Part shown: positions 28,826-41,200 of the stretch, one piece after another
Position numbering within the stretch: the stretch's first letter is position 1
Layout of the letters: each line of letters begins with the position of its first letter
Source: Dromiciops gliroides
Lineage: Eukaryota; Chordata; Mammalia; Microbiotheria; Microbiotheriidae
Assembly (NCBI RefSeq): GCF_019393635.1
Contig: NC_057865.1
Span: 296,499,385 to 296,563,384 of the forward strand
Direction: 5' to 3'
DNA length: 64,000 nt
Notes under the pieces: model-generated
Told to the model about the DNA's origin: nothing
The model's input: the letters and a program-made list of their open reading frames with translations, nothing else
The model's database searches: none
Translations under genes and position numbers: made by a program

Positions 28826-29815
28826 GTCTGATCACCTTTTAGCATAATCATAATTTCCCCCCATATTGAGAGGTTCATGGATACAGAGACATGCGGGCTT
28901 GGTCAAAAGCCTGGAGGCTTATTGCTGGCAACACTGTGTATATATGCATATATACATATGTGTGCATGTGCATACATCTACATACGAGTGTATGCTATAT
29001 ATGTCAGACAGGCAGAGTTAGGTTAGGAACGGGAGAACGGGCTAGGAAAGAAAAGACCTTTATATTTTGCTCCATTAGCTTAGTGATTGTGCTTGCCTCA
29101 GATACACTACATGGGAGATTTAAAGAACAGGGCTCAGGGTGTGGAGAGACTGAGAACAAACAAACAGCCCCAGCCTCAGACCCAGATCGCTCTCTGCAGT
29201 TGGTTGAAAGGCAGACTCTGATTGAGTCTGGTGAGTTGAATCAGTTAAACCCAGATGGTCCCTTCCACTTCTATATGTGTCCAGATTAGCAACCCATGAG
29301 TGGATAGGAGTGAAAAGGGACTTCCTAACCTTAAGTCAGGTGGATGTTTGGGACAGAGAGTTGATTCTCCTAGCAAGGGAGGTAGTTTAAAAAAAAAAAA
29401 GACACGGTCTTCAATTTCTAATGAACACTGACTATTCTGTTCTCTCGTTTGATTATTACAGCAACCCTATCACTAGGGAAGGGAATAAGCATTTATTAAC
29501 CACCTACTATGTGGTAGGCTCTGGACTAAGAGCTTTATAGAGGAAACTGAGGCTGCCCGAATTCCCACAACTTGCAAGTATCTTCCCAATTGCAGCCCCA
29601 GCCGCTCATGCATTCATGCTTGTGCTTGGCCCATACTGGCTCCCTGGGTGTATGTGACAAAGATACAGTCTCTAGGTTTATCTCTTCTTCCCTCCCACTG
29701 ATAGTTTGTGTTTGTAGGAAAGTGTTCCCAGGTTCAGAGGGACAGGAAAGTGACTCTTACTGCTGCTTTCCTTACTAATTCATTAAATGCCTTTGCTTTG
29801 AGTTGCATCTTTGGG
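28826..29815. other. Intergenic, no gene seen
   Basis: It has degenerate TA/TG dinucleotide sequence at about 28935-29005 and a 12-A run at 29390. An L2/MIR-type relic ATTTATTAACCACCTACTATG lies near 29490. Confidence 0.5.
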
Positions 29816-29819
29816 AATA

Positions 29820-30410
29820 AGTCAAAGCTATCAATAGTCATATGAAAAAATGCTTTGAATCCCTAATAATTAGATAAATGCCAAGTAAAACAACCCATAG
29901 GTACCACTTCACACCTCTCCGATTGACTAACGTAACAGAAAAAGGAAAATGACAAATGCTGGAGGGGAAATGGAGAAGCAGGAACACTACTGCAATGCTG
30001 GTGGAGTTGTGAACTGATCCAGCCATTCCGGAGAGCATTTTGGACCAATGCCCAAAGGGCTATGAAACTGGGCATATACATACCCCTTGGTCCAGCAATA
30101 CCACTACTAGGTCTATATCCCAAAGAGAACAAATGAAAAGGAAAAGGATCTATTTGTACAAAAATATACCAGCCTTTTTTTATGGTGGCAAAGACTTGGA
30201 AACTGAGAGGATGCCCATCAACTGGGGAGTGACTGAATGAGCTATAGTGTTATGAATGTGAGGGAATGCTATTGTGTTGTAAGAAATGATGAAGATGATG
30301 GTTTCAGAGAAACTAGGGTTGACTTTATGAACTAATGCAGGTGAAGTGAGCAGAACCAGGAGAGCAATGTCCACATGACAGCAACATTGTCTTTATAGTA
30401 TTTTATTTTT
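29820..30410 (+). mobile_element. L1 3' end fragment
   Basis: The sense L1 3' region contains ATGAAAAAATGCTTTGAATC, TACCACTTCACACCTCTC, GTGGAGTTGTGAACTGATCC and GCAATACCACTACTAGGTC. It is homologous to the antisense segment at 60-270. Confidence 0.85.
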
Positions 30411-30436
30411 TTCCAGTTACATGTAAAGATAGTTTC

Positions 30437-30600
30437 CTTTTCTTTTCTTTTTTTTTTTTTTTTGGTGAGGCAGTTGGGGTTAAATGACTTGCCCAGGGTC
30501 ACAAAGCTAGTAAGTGTTAAGTGTCTGAGTCTGGATTTGAACTCAGGTCCTCCTGACTCCAGGACCAGTGCTTTAGCCTCTGTGCCACCTAGATGCCCCT
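30437..30600 (-). mobile_element. A-tailed marsupial SINE
   Basis: A full antisense copy flanked by AAAGATAGTTT on both sides. It has split another repeat that reads TTACATGTAAAGATAGTTTTCAAC. Confidence 0.92.
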
Positions 30601-30730
30601 AAAGATAGTTTTCAACATTTGTTTTTATAAGATTTTTAGTTCCAAATTTTTCTCCCTCCTTCCTTTCCCTTGCCCCTCCCCAAGACAGAAAGCAATCATA
30701 ATAGCAACATTGAAACAACAATTATGAGAC
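30601..30730. repeat. Marsupial interspersed repeat, unnamed
   Basis: The sequence TTTTTATAAGATTTTTAGTTCCAAATTTTTCTCCCTCC continues the unit broken by the SINE. I know the pattern as repetitive but not its family. Confidence 0.45.
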
Positions 30731-30832
30731 TCAGTAAATCGGGTCAACACGATGATATATCACAATTCCAAAGGACTCGTGATGAAACACGCTATCCATC
30801 TCTCGATAGAGAACTGATGGACACACAGTGAA

Positions 30833-30837
<5 letters not shown>

Positions 30838-30865
<28 letters not shown>
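30838..30865. repeat. (AT)n microsatellite
   Basis: About 13 AT units. Confidence 0.95.
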
Positions 30866-30869
<4 letters not shown>

Positions 30870-30899
30870 TTTCCTCCCTTGTAACATAGCTAATGTGAC

Positions 30900-33800
30900 T
30901 TTATAATGGGTATCATATATTTTCTTGCTTTCTCAATGGGTGGGGAGGGAAGAAGAGAATTTGGAAATGAAAATAAAAGAGAATTGTGTCCTCTGGCTGA
31001 GTAATAAAAATATGTCCATTTGTGGGGGTGTGAACCACAAGGTGCTTTGACCCTAGGAGCACCGTTCTGGGGTCGGTCCCCACATGTGACAGGGAAGTGT
31101 CCCAAGTGCTACACATATGCAGTTTGAGGTTCATGAACACACCACACAGATGCATTCGTTAGTTTGCTCAGTTTTTCTCCCAGCTACTAGGAGTATTTTG
31201 GGCCATGTGGGACCTTCCTATTTTTTGCCTCTGACAGGACCAGGATAGCTAGGTCAAAGGGCTGAACAGCTCAGTTACTCTCTCCCATAATTTCAGAGTT
31301 TCTGAGAATGGCTGGACCAACGAGTGGTTCTACCAACAATGTCCCTCGGGCTTCTTTTCCCCCATCCAGCCCCATGCCTACCATACTCTCCCTGCTCATC
31401 TCTTAAAGTGTTCACCTTCCCTCTAGGCTCACTTCAAGGGCCATGGGCTATGCCCTTTCCTAACAGCCCCAGTTGTTCAGACTTATTCCCTTCTCAAATG
31501 ACCTCGTATTTACTGGCCTGTGTCCGCATGTTCTCCAATAGAACGTAAGCTCGGTGAACACAAGGGCTATTTGGTGTCTGCCTCCTGCCTCCAGTGCCCC
31601 CAGAGAGGCTGGTGCTTAAATAATGGACTCTGAGTTGACCCGAATATTCTCCAGGGCAGTGGAATCAGCATCAGGAGGCATGCTTCCCTATCTCTGGGGG
31701 TCCCTCCTGTGCCTAACTCTCCTTCCAAACCACCAAACCACCCCTGGAGAGTGGATGGCTCCCTGGCTTTTCCTTCCATCGGTAGTGACAAGCAGGGAAT
31801 TCAGGGGCTGGGGGCGGGGCAATGAGGGTTAAGTGACTTGCCCAGAGTCACACAGCTAGTATAAGCAGAGAATTTTTGAACAAAGTCCTTGCTATTTTCA
31901 CCTCTATCAAGGAATCTAAACAAAAGCCCTAGAGATTCCTCATTGGAAAAGACCCTTGACCTTGGGCAATATAATGCTTTCCCCCCTCAATTAACAATCG
32001 GTTTGTAGGGAGTGGGAAGTCTTACAGGAGCAGGTCCCTGGCTTCTTCCACTGGGCCCCCTATCCTCTGGCCTCTTGTGAAAGGATATGGGTAAGCAGCA
32101 CCCAATTTAAAGACTCCAGACCTCTGGAACACAGCAAGTAGCCCCGACGCTGGGAACATCCATCTCTCAGGATTGAGGGTCAGTGCCCTGTGCTTAGGGG
32201 GAGAGACCCAAAGGCAGACAGGAAGTTGGGCATGCTGCTGCTGGGGAGGGGCAGAGGAGGAGGGAATATTCCTCTTCCCTCCCATTCCCCCTCCCTCGGA
32301 TGCCCCCTCAGGCTAGAAGTCCAAGGGAGAGCTGGCTTGGCTGTGTCCCAGTGGAGAGGCCAGCAAGAGGACAGATCTTCCTGTTCAGGAGCCAGTGCTG
32401 TCTCCTCTGTGTACTTAAAGTGTCTGGTGGTGGTAGTGGTGGGTGGGTGGGTGCCTGAGACTGACAGTTAGGACTTGGTCAAACAAAGCACCTGCGCACA
32501 GTAGCTTTGGACCAGACTCAATCTCGTTTGAATGAACAATGGTTCCCACACTTGTTTGCGAGCTAAAATTTCTCTGAGACCAGGATCTGTTTTCATTCTT
32601 TTTTTTTTTTTTAAATAAACTGACCTAGGATTTCACGGGTGTGGGGCTTCCTGCTGAGTAAACTCCTCCTTCTAATGCAGAGCAGCACCTATTTTGTTAC
32701 TTAGTCCTAAGGGGAAGTGACTTGTCCAGGGTCACAAAGCCTGTTTATGGGAAAGGCAGACTTGAACTCAAGTCTTTCTATCCAATACTCCACCAAAACC
32801 TCTCTCTAAATTTACACATCTGTTTTACAAGGTCAAGTAAAGCCAACAAGCATAATTACCTACTACATGCCAGGCACTGGTCTAAGCACCGGGCTACAAA
32901 AGAAAGCACAAAAACATGGTTCCTGCCCTCCAGGGGAGCCAACAGGTGAACAACCACACAGGATCTCGGGGATCAGGACGGGCTTCCTAGAGAAGGTGGG
33001 ATTTTAGTTGGGACTTGAAGGAGAGAGAGGAGGAGGGAGATGCTGCAGGCGGGGCGGGGGAGGGGGGGACCAGAGTGACATGGTGGAAAAGCCATCAGAA
33101 GCACTTTATCTTAGTGAGTGTGGGGGGAAGTAAATTGGGAATGATAATGAGCACACCTCTCCCCCCCTCCAAGGTATTGTCAGGAAAGCTTTTTAAGCTT
33201 CAAGAAGGTGGGGGTGAGCTGGCCTCAGACCACACTCCGCCCTGTGCACCAACCTAAGAGAGGCTGTCAGGGACCAGAGCAAATAGGAAGAAGGCCAGGC
33301 TTGGAGTAAGCTGGGCCCATGGAGGGGGCTGACTTGGGGCTGGCCTGCTCCCCACTTCTCTTCCCATGGCTGGGCCCCAGTTTCCTTATTCTGGTCGCTG
33401 AAAAAGACCGGACTCTCTGACTCAGAGACTTGATGTTCCATGACTCCAAGCCACCGCTGGCTCTTTCCATGATCTTGCTCAGCCCCCCCAAACATAAAGG
33501 AGAAGCGGAAGCCACGACATCCTGACCCTCCCGGCTGCGGTGCCAGGTTCTCTGGAGGGTGCCAGGGCCCAGCCGGTGGCATCCCCTTAGCCATGCCACA
33601 TGGAGTGGGCCTGCCCACGTGGGGCACACTCCCATGCTGAGCCACCTTTAAGGCTCTCACTGCAAAGGCAGGATGGAGGCCCCAGCTGAGGAGGCTGCCC
33701 TGGGCTCACCCCCTTCCCTCCTGCTCACCACAGCTTCAGACTGAGGCAGGTCTTGGGGCAGGGGACAGAAACAGCACTACCCCCAATGACCTCCCTGCTC

Positions 33801-34765
33801 CTTCCAGTCAAAGCACAGAGTCTGATTGAACAGAAAGTGACCCCACTCAGGGCTCTTCAGCTGCACCAACAGTTCCTGCTCTGTCCACATGGACAGGACA
33901 ACTGACCCTGCCATCTGGCCCGAGCCCCCTGGCCACGAGGGAACAAGGTTTCCCTTATGCTGAGTGGAAAATGGCTATTGTGGTCCTAGGGCACTCTGAG
34001 GAAACCTGAGCGCTTCCCTTGAATGTGGGCTTTGGAGAGAACCTGAGCACATGGGTGGAGTCGGTCACCCTGCCAGGAAAAGTGGGGCCACATGCTAGAT
34101 TCTCCTGGACATGGGACCTGAGAGCTGGGCAGGCAGAAACCAGCGGAGCAGGCGAGCAGCATAACAAGGGGTTTTCCCAGGAGAAGACCCTGGCACGGGG
34201 GCATGACAAAGTAAGGCAGCCCCCAGGGACAACAGGGCCTGCTATGGAGACTGTGGTGTCTCAAGGATGGGAGGGAAGTCCTAAGAACAGGCAATGGGGA
34301 GCTCAGGAAGAGGCCAGCCTTTGGCTGAGCAACAGTTCTCTAAGGGGAGGACGCTGGTTGGTCCATTCATTTCCTGGGATAAACCTCAGAAGAGGCACCA
34401 GGAGTGCTGGATCCATGACCAGCTTAGCCGCTGACAAACCATGTGTCGACCACAGACCCTCAGGGCCTCGAGGATTGCTGGGAGACCCTAAACTGGCACC
34501 CATCATCTTTAGTTGTGTCCTCTAGGACCAAGCAGAAACAGGCTGATGATTCCTCTTCAGTGCGACAGCTCTTCAGATAGCTGGACATGCTCTCACGTCC
34601 ACTGTGAGGCTTCTCCAGGCTGGGTGTCTCCGGTTCCTTCAATCGATTGAAGGTCCTTCACTGTCCCAGCTGCTCTCCTTTGGCCCGCCTCCAGTTGGCC
34701 CTCCACTGGGGAGGGTCAGAGGGAGATGTGCTTCTGTCCCTCAGATGCTGTGGTCACAGAAGGCA
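30900..34765. other. Intergenic, no gene recognised
   Basis: It contains an antisense SINE fragment at 31813-31865, a MIR-like antisense fragment at 32700-32800 and an L2-like fragment at 32840-33030. No spliceable conserved exon was found on either strand. Confidence 0.5.
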
Positions 34766-34767
34766 CT

Positions 34768-35172
34768 CTAGGCCAGTTGTGTCAAACTGAAAGGAAATGA
34801 GGGTTACTGTTACATAAAGACCCCCTCCCCGCAGGCACAAAGTGACCAAGAAAACCATACATTAACATCATTTATGTCTTATTGTGTTTTTATTTATTTT
34901 GTTAAATACTTCCCAATTATATATATATATATATATTTTTTTTAGTGAGGCAATTGGGGTTAAGTGACTTGCCCAGGGTCACACAGCTAGTAAGTGTTAA
35001 GTGTCTGAGGCCGGATTTGAACTCAGGTCCTCCTGACTCCAGGGCCGGTGCTCTATCCATTGTGCCACCTAGCTGCCCCCCCCAATTATATTTTAATCTG
35101 GTCTGGGCCATACTCAGGAGTGTTTGGGGCAGTGAGCTGCCACTGGGCAGAGTGTTTGATAACTCTGGTCTA
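34768..35172. mobile_element. Non-autonomous DNA transposon (hAT-like) with imperfect inverted ends
   Basis: The left end reads GGCCAGTTGTGTCAAAC and the reverse complement of the right end reads GACCAGAGTTATCAAAC. The interior is A/T-rich and non-coding (TTATTTTGTTAAATACTTCCCAATTA). A SINE is nested inside. The family assignment rests on the short inverted ends only. Confidence 0.6.
34936..35082 (-). mobile_element. A-tailed marsupial SINE nested in a DNA transposon
   Basis: A full antisense copy with an adjoining (AT)n. The flank CCCAATTATAT occurs on both sides. Confidence 0.93.
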
Positions 35173-35268
35173 GGGACCATTTAATGTGTTACTGAGATGT
35201 AGGGTTTCTTGTAATCCCTTGGTGAGGGCAAATACCTCTGAGTGAATCGAGAAGGCAAAAACATATGG

Positions 35269-35450
35269 GGGCAGCTAGGTGGCACAGTGGATAGAGCACT
35301 GACCCTGGAGTCAGGAGGACCTGAGTTCAAATCTGACCTCAGACACTTAACACTTACTAGCTGTGTGACCCTAGGCAAGTCGCTTAGCCCCAGTTACCTC
35401 ACCAAAAAAAAAAAAAAAGAAAGAAAGAAAGAAAGAAAGAAAAAGAAGAA
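35269..35450 (+). mobile_element. A-tailed marsupial SINE with (GAAA)n tail
   Basis: A full sense copy whose poly(A) has become a GAAA microsatellite. The flank AGAAGGCAAAAA is duplicated on either side. Confidence 0.93.
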
Positions 35451-35607
35451 GGCAAAAATCACAATTGTCTGAACACGTTGACCATACCCACTTAGGGCTT
35501 TAAAAAGCTCAGCCCTGGACAGTGTGAAATTGAGAGACATTGGAATCTGGGATCTACCTGTGGAGAAGACACTGGGGAGGGACAGGGAGAGAAAAATTCC
35601 CCCTCCC

Positions 35608-35848
35608 TTCTTTGTTGTTCAATTTTTTCGGTCATGTGCGATTCTTTGTGACCCCTTTTGGGGTTTTCTTGGCAAAGATACTGGAATGGTTGGCCATTTC
35701 CTTTTCCATCCCATTTGACAGATGATGCAACTGAGGCAAACAGGGTGAGTGACTTACCCGGGGTTACACAGCTGGTGTTTGAGGCCAGATTTGAACACAA
35801 ACAAGATGAGTCTTCCTGATTCCAAGCCCAGTGTTCTATCCAGCGCAC
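35608..35848 (-). mobile_element. Longer MAR1-like marsupial SINE
   Basis: It begins TTGTTGTTCAATTTTTTCGG and runs through GGGGTTTTCTTGGCAAAGATACTGG to the antisense head. Confidence 0.85.
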
Positions 35849-36129
35849 ACCACCCCCACCTGCTGTACTGTGGCTTTGAATTTGATCAGTTGGAAATATT
35901 GTATCCAGAGGGAAGCAAGACATGCACTCCAGACAAATGAGGTAGCAAGAGTCATCAGAGTGAAGGAGACTTGGGTTAAAAAAAAATCTCATCACCTTCA
36001 CTTCCAAATGTATTCCTACCTAGTGAGCAATGGATCCTGGTAACAAGATCGAAAAGGAGAAAGGAAAAAGCTCCTTGTTCAGGAAAATCAAACAAAACAT
36101 TGAAGGTGTCTGGTAGTAAGTGCAGCATT

Positions 36130-36268
36130 CCACACCCATAGTCTCCTACCTCTAGAGAGTCAGGAAGACCTGAACTCAAATTCCAGGTCAGATATTTCCT
36201 AGGCGTGTGACCCCAGGCAAGGCAATCGACTATTCTGAGTCACAGTTTATTCACTGGTAAACTAGGGA
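36130..36268 (+). mobile_element. MIR-like SINE fragment
   Basis: GAGTCAGGAAGACCTGAACTC and GTGTGACCCCAGGCAAGGCA, sense, directly left of the next SINE. Confidence 0.6.
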
Positions 36269-36520
36269 CAGGGGCAGCTTGGTGGCTCAGTGAATAGAGC
36301 CCTGGGCCTGGAGTCAGGAAGACCCAAGTTTAAATCCAACCTCACACATTAGCTGTATGACCCTGGGCAAGTCACTTATCCTCTGTTTGCTTTAATCCAC
36401 TGGAGAAGGAAATGGCAAACCACTTCAAGTATCTTTGCCAAGAAAACATGCTATCATCCATGGGGTCATGAAGAGTCAGACATGACCAAATGACTGAAAA
36501 CAACAACAACAACACAACAA
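36269..36520 (+). mobile_element. Longer MAR1-like marsupial SINE
   Basis: A sense copy with head GGGGCAGCTTGGTGGCTCAG and the tail (AAC)n. Confidence 0.88.
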
Positions 36521-36721
36521 GTACATCAAGGGATAGTGGGGACTTAAAAGAGATCATGTAGGGAAAGAACTTTAGAAACCTCCAAATACTGTTGAAATGT
36601 GGGCTTTTGTCCTTGTTATTTTCTTAGACTCAATAGAAATATATCTGTCCCAAAGCCGAGTGATGCCGGCAAGGTCATGGGCTCATCGTAATCACACGCT
36701 TTGTGTTCTTTCCATGTATAT

Positions 36722-36891
36722 TTTTTGTGTGTGTTTTTTTTTTTGTTTTTTTTTTGCGGGGCAATGGGGGTTAAGTGACTTGCCCAGGGTCACACAGCTA
36801 GTAAGTGTCAAGTGTCTGAGGCTGGATTTGAACTCAGGTACTCCTGAATCCAAGGCCGATGCTTTATCCACTGCGCCACCTAGCTGCCCCC
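36722..36891 (-). mobile_element. A-tailed marsupial SINE
   Basis: An antisense copy flanked by CTTTCCATGTATATT on both sides. Confidence 0.93.
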
Positions 36892-36909
36892 TCTTTCCAT
36901 GTATATTGA

Positions 36910-37700
36910 AGGTGTTGTGTCCAGCATTCTTCTGATTGTTTGCTTCACTCTGCATCTGTTCATGCAAGTCTTCCTGCACTGCTCCATATACTGTACGTTC
37001 ATCATTCCTGACAGCACAGTAAGAAGCCATGACATTCCTGCACTGTGATCTGCTATTTCTCAATGGATGGACTGGCACCAATGTTCTGGGGTACAGAGCT
37101 TTGCTCTTTGCCACTGACCTCCTCAGGGCATATGTGGCATCCTTGCTGATTTGCTGGGTGTGAGGCACAATCTGTGTTGTGGGTGCAATGTTTGGGGTGC
37201 GCTTCTCCTATTTGTGATTTGGAACATTCTTTTTTAATTCATGTTAAAAGGGAGATTTTTCTTTTGAGAACTGTTTATGCCCTTTGACCAAATCTATTGG
37301 GGAGTGGTTTTTGGCCTGCGACATCTGTGTGGAATGTCAGGTTTATATCAGAGACATTTCACGTTCCTTGTGTCTCTTTGATAAAAGAGAGACTCTCAGA
37401 AACTACAAGAACCCAGGGACAACAACCAGGGCCTGTTCCTTCTGTCTCCTTATAGACTGTAAGTTCCCTGAGAGCAGGACCTGAGTCCCCCCAAATGAAT
37501 CTCTGAATGTCAGGTCTACTTGCTCAGATCAGGGGCTCTAGGGCCAACTGTCTTCTCCAGGGCCAGCTCTACTTCCTACCTGTCTGCCCCTGGAGCAGAG
37601 GCCTCCCCTAAAGTTTTGTCTCTACCCTCCTAGCCCTGTCTTTCCCCAGAGAAGGGGCAGATTTAAGGCAGGCTGTAGGCACCAACTGAGACAGAACCAA
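36910..37700. other. Intergenic, probable old LINE relic, no gene
   Basis: Phrases such as ATTTCTCAATGGATGGACTGG and GGCACCAATGTTCTGGGG suggest a degraded interspersed repeat. No exon is seen. Confidence 0.35.
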
Positions 37701-37718
37701 GAAAGCTGAATCTCTGTT

Positions 37719-37724
37719 TTTATT
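37719..37724 (-). terminator. Poly(A) signal of the fibrinogen-like gene
   Basis: AATAAA on the minus strand about 180 bp after the stop is the first canonical signal downstream. Confidence 0.65.
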
Positions 37725-37901
37725 GATCATTTCCCCAGTCTACAGCAGACGTTTTGTACCCATCGTGCCCAGCAGCTCCTGCCCCCCAATTTCTCAGTCC
37801 TATTTGATTACCACCATCACCCCCAGGCTCCCTCGGATTGGCTCTCTGGGCATGCCATGCTTCTGATCCAGTCCTGAGGCAGCTGACAAGAACCTTGGTG
37901 C

Positions 37902-38224
37902 CTAAGCCTTGGTTGCTGCCGTCACCACAGTTTTCACCTTCATCTCGGTGGCCTTTAGGGAATCCGTTGGGCTCCAGGTTCCCCAGTGGACGTCAGAGCC
38001 CCAGCCTCTGTAGTCCTCCTTGGGGTGCCAGTCACCATGGAGATTGGCCACCCCACAGTCACTGAACCACCAGCCTGCATCCCCATTCTGATGGCTGCAT
38101 TCGTTGAAGGCTATATCACCTTGGAAGCAGGGGTTGCAGGAGTCATGGTCCCTGTCCACGGTGCTGAAGGCACTACCTACCTGGGTGGATGCTCCTGACC
38201 AATTCTGGCCACGGAAGGAATCTC
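37902..38224 (-). CDS. Fibrinogen-like gene last coding exon
   Basis: The acceptor ATGTACAG opens it. It encodes DSFRGQNWSGASTQVGSAF, then DRDHDSCNPC..., GWWFSDCGVANLHGDWHP, KATEMKVKTV and TAG. The calcium-site loop and the Trp-Trp motif are intact. Confidence 0.93.
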
Positions 38225-41200
38225 CTGTACATAAAGAGCAGTGGTTGGGACCATGGGCTCAGGTACAGAGAAGTGCCATCTCCTCTGAACTAAGTCTATG
38301 CAGTGATGAGGCCACTACTTGTGAATACCTCCTCTTTTCAGGGATGAGGCACCCTCCACCTTTGACCAGGTGGTGCTAACCAGGGCTACTTCCTCTGTCT
38401 GGGACCCAGGTACTGACCCTGAAGCCACCTTCTCTTTCCAGGCCCCCTCTCTGTCCTTGGTCAAGGCTCAAATTCCTTGTCACCCTATTCCCACTCCCGT
38501 CTGGGACCCAGTCCTCTCTCTGTCCAGGGTCCGGATGCTAATCCTAGAGCCACCTTCTCTTTCCAGGCTCAGCTGGAGAGCCCTCCTCTGCTAGGAATCC
38601 TAGGAATCACCCCAGCCCCTCCCAATCACTGTATTTTGGGGGATTAATAGCCTGACTTTACTTATCTGTGCAGTGGTCATCTCCCCCCAGCAAAACGGAA
38701 GCTCCTCAAAGAAAGGCATTGTCCTACGTTAGTATCTAGCCCAGTGACCAGCGCATAGTAGGTGCTTAACAGATGCTTGCTGATTCCTTAATCTGTAAGA
38801 ACACCCTAGCTTGGCCTCAGTGGCCTCTTAAACCACCACGCTCCAAACACTGGACATCACAACTCTCTTGGCAGCCTACAACTGCACTGGACTGCTATGT
38901 CACGCTGCTGACTTATACTGAGCTTGGAGTCCACTAAGACTTCCAGGATCTTTGTCAGATGTCATGCCTCTTTTATCTATTACTTTGGGAAACTCATTAC
39001 TGGAACTCAAATATAGGAATTTACTGTCTATAGAAATCTTTTTGGATCTTGATTCAATGATCCAACATGTTAGTTGCCCCTTCTAGCTTTAGGCCATCCA
39101 TAAACTTAAGAAGCATTCCATCTCTGCCTTTATCCAAGGAATTGGTAAAGGTTTTGAATAGTCTATGGCCAAGGACAGATCCCTGGAGCATTCCACTAGA
39201 AACGTCTAGGAAGGTTGAGCTATTATTGCTCTGAGATCAGCCATTCAACTGATTCTGAATACACTGAACTGTGTTATTACCTAACTGACATCATGCTCAG
39301 GTAAAATCTAGGTTAATAATAGCTACAGAATTCTCTTCTACTCATCTAAAAAAGAAGGAAGTTAATCTGATCATCCTGGTTCTTTGAGGTCGCTGCTTCC
39401 TTTTCTAAGTATTCACTGAGCATCCCTTTAAAGAACATGGTCTAGAATTCTGGCAGGAGTCGAGCTCACTGGCCTGTCATTTGAAGACTGTTCTTTGTCT
39501 TTGTCTTGTGGACCATCAGGACATCCACCCTGGGGGCTGCGGGGCCCTCCTCCCATTCTCTGTGACCTTTCAGAAATTACTGATAGCTGTCCAGCCAGCC
39601 CATCTGCCAGGGCTGAATTCATCAAGCTCAATTAGGAGCTCCCTCACTATCTCATTCCTTCAATTCTGGCTCTTTTGTTCTTTTGTTTCTGCCTTTTTTG
39701 GGTCAAAGATCACCCTCCACAGATACAACAGAAGCAGAACACAACCAGATCTGTTTTCTCCGCCTTGTGACCAGCCTCCCCCAGCTGTGTCCTGCCTCTC
39801 CAGTGCCTCACTGTGGCCAAAAGAAACTTTGCCTTGTTTTCCTGACCAGTCCAGCTCATTCTGAGCTTTAGTGCATCACACACTCTATGCTCTGGCCAAA
39901 TGGGGTGACTCTGACCCCCAGATTATCCTGCCTTATGTCTGGAACATCATCTCCTCTTTTTACCTACTCGATTTCTACCTTTCCTTTTGAGCCCAATGCT
40001 AATGTCACTTCCTCCAGGGAGCCTTTAGTGATTGGCCCCTGAGGAATGCCCTTCTCACGGAGCCCTCTCTCATGGGCTTATCAATGTAACTCATGGTTCT
40101 CTGTGATTCTATCTTACTCGTTTGGGAGCTAGACATCATGCTACATACAACAGGAGCTTCATAAATGCTCAGTAAGTGCTCTAAAGGATTGAGGAATGTG
40201 TGCATTAAAGTCTAATGAATGAATGCTGAGGACCTCTATGCTAAAGTCAGGCCCTGCATACAGTAGGAATTTAATTTCTGTTTGCTCAATTTTACCCCAT
40301 TAGAGCACGGGTCACTCCCTCATTGGGCAGAGCTGAGCTCACCTGCGTCTCCAGAGTATCTGCCCAGGGACAGGACATAGAAACTGGATGCGTCACTGAT
40401 CTGGAAGGAATCATACAGGGCATAGCGGCTCTCATTCTCAAAGTTGTGTAGCTCCAGCTTCAGCTCGGCGCGGATGCCAGGCTGGTGCGTCAGGGAGTAA
40501 AGTTTTGACAGGCCCAGCCAGTGTTCACCTGCAAGGGAGGGGACCCCCATGATGGAAGCCCCAGGGGAAAAGGATTAGCCAATTGTAGCCCTAGCCACTT
40601 GCTGCCTTCCCATGGGTCCCACTGGGCAGCAGAGGGGGCAAGGCCTGCACTGGAGGGTGTCAGACCTTGATGGTCTTGTCTGTCCCCCGCCTCGAGTCTC
40701 CCCTCCCTGCCTGTGCTAAGCTGAGTACCTCTCCTGGAAAGGAGCTGCCCATGGCCAACATCTCATCCCAAACTGGCTCCCCCGGGCAGCCCTGACTTTA
40801 TGTGATCACGCCAGCCAGCTAGATGCAGGAACAGGGCACCCAGGGAACTCCAATCAGAGACTAGGCTGGGGGGTCCCCTGATGGTTGGCACTGGCCACTT
40901 TTAGGGTGGGGTGTTCTAGGCTGGCAGTGCTGTGGGGAATTTTCCACTGTTGGACTGTGCATGATTCTGGATTATCCCAGTTTGGTGGAAGAGGGGGAGA
41001 GGTATCAGACAGGCTTCATTATTCAGCTCTGCCTGCTGGATTATCTTCAGTTATCTGATGCCCTCATTTGTCCAATCCTGAGGGTGGCTAGGTGGGAGGA
41101 TTTGTCCCCTGCTCCAGGGATTGTCCAAGATTATCCCGTTGTTTGTGTTTTTATGGGGGGAGGGAGGATTGTTCTGTGTTCTAGGGATTACCTACAATTG

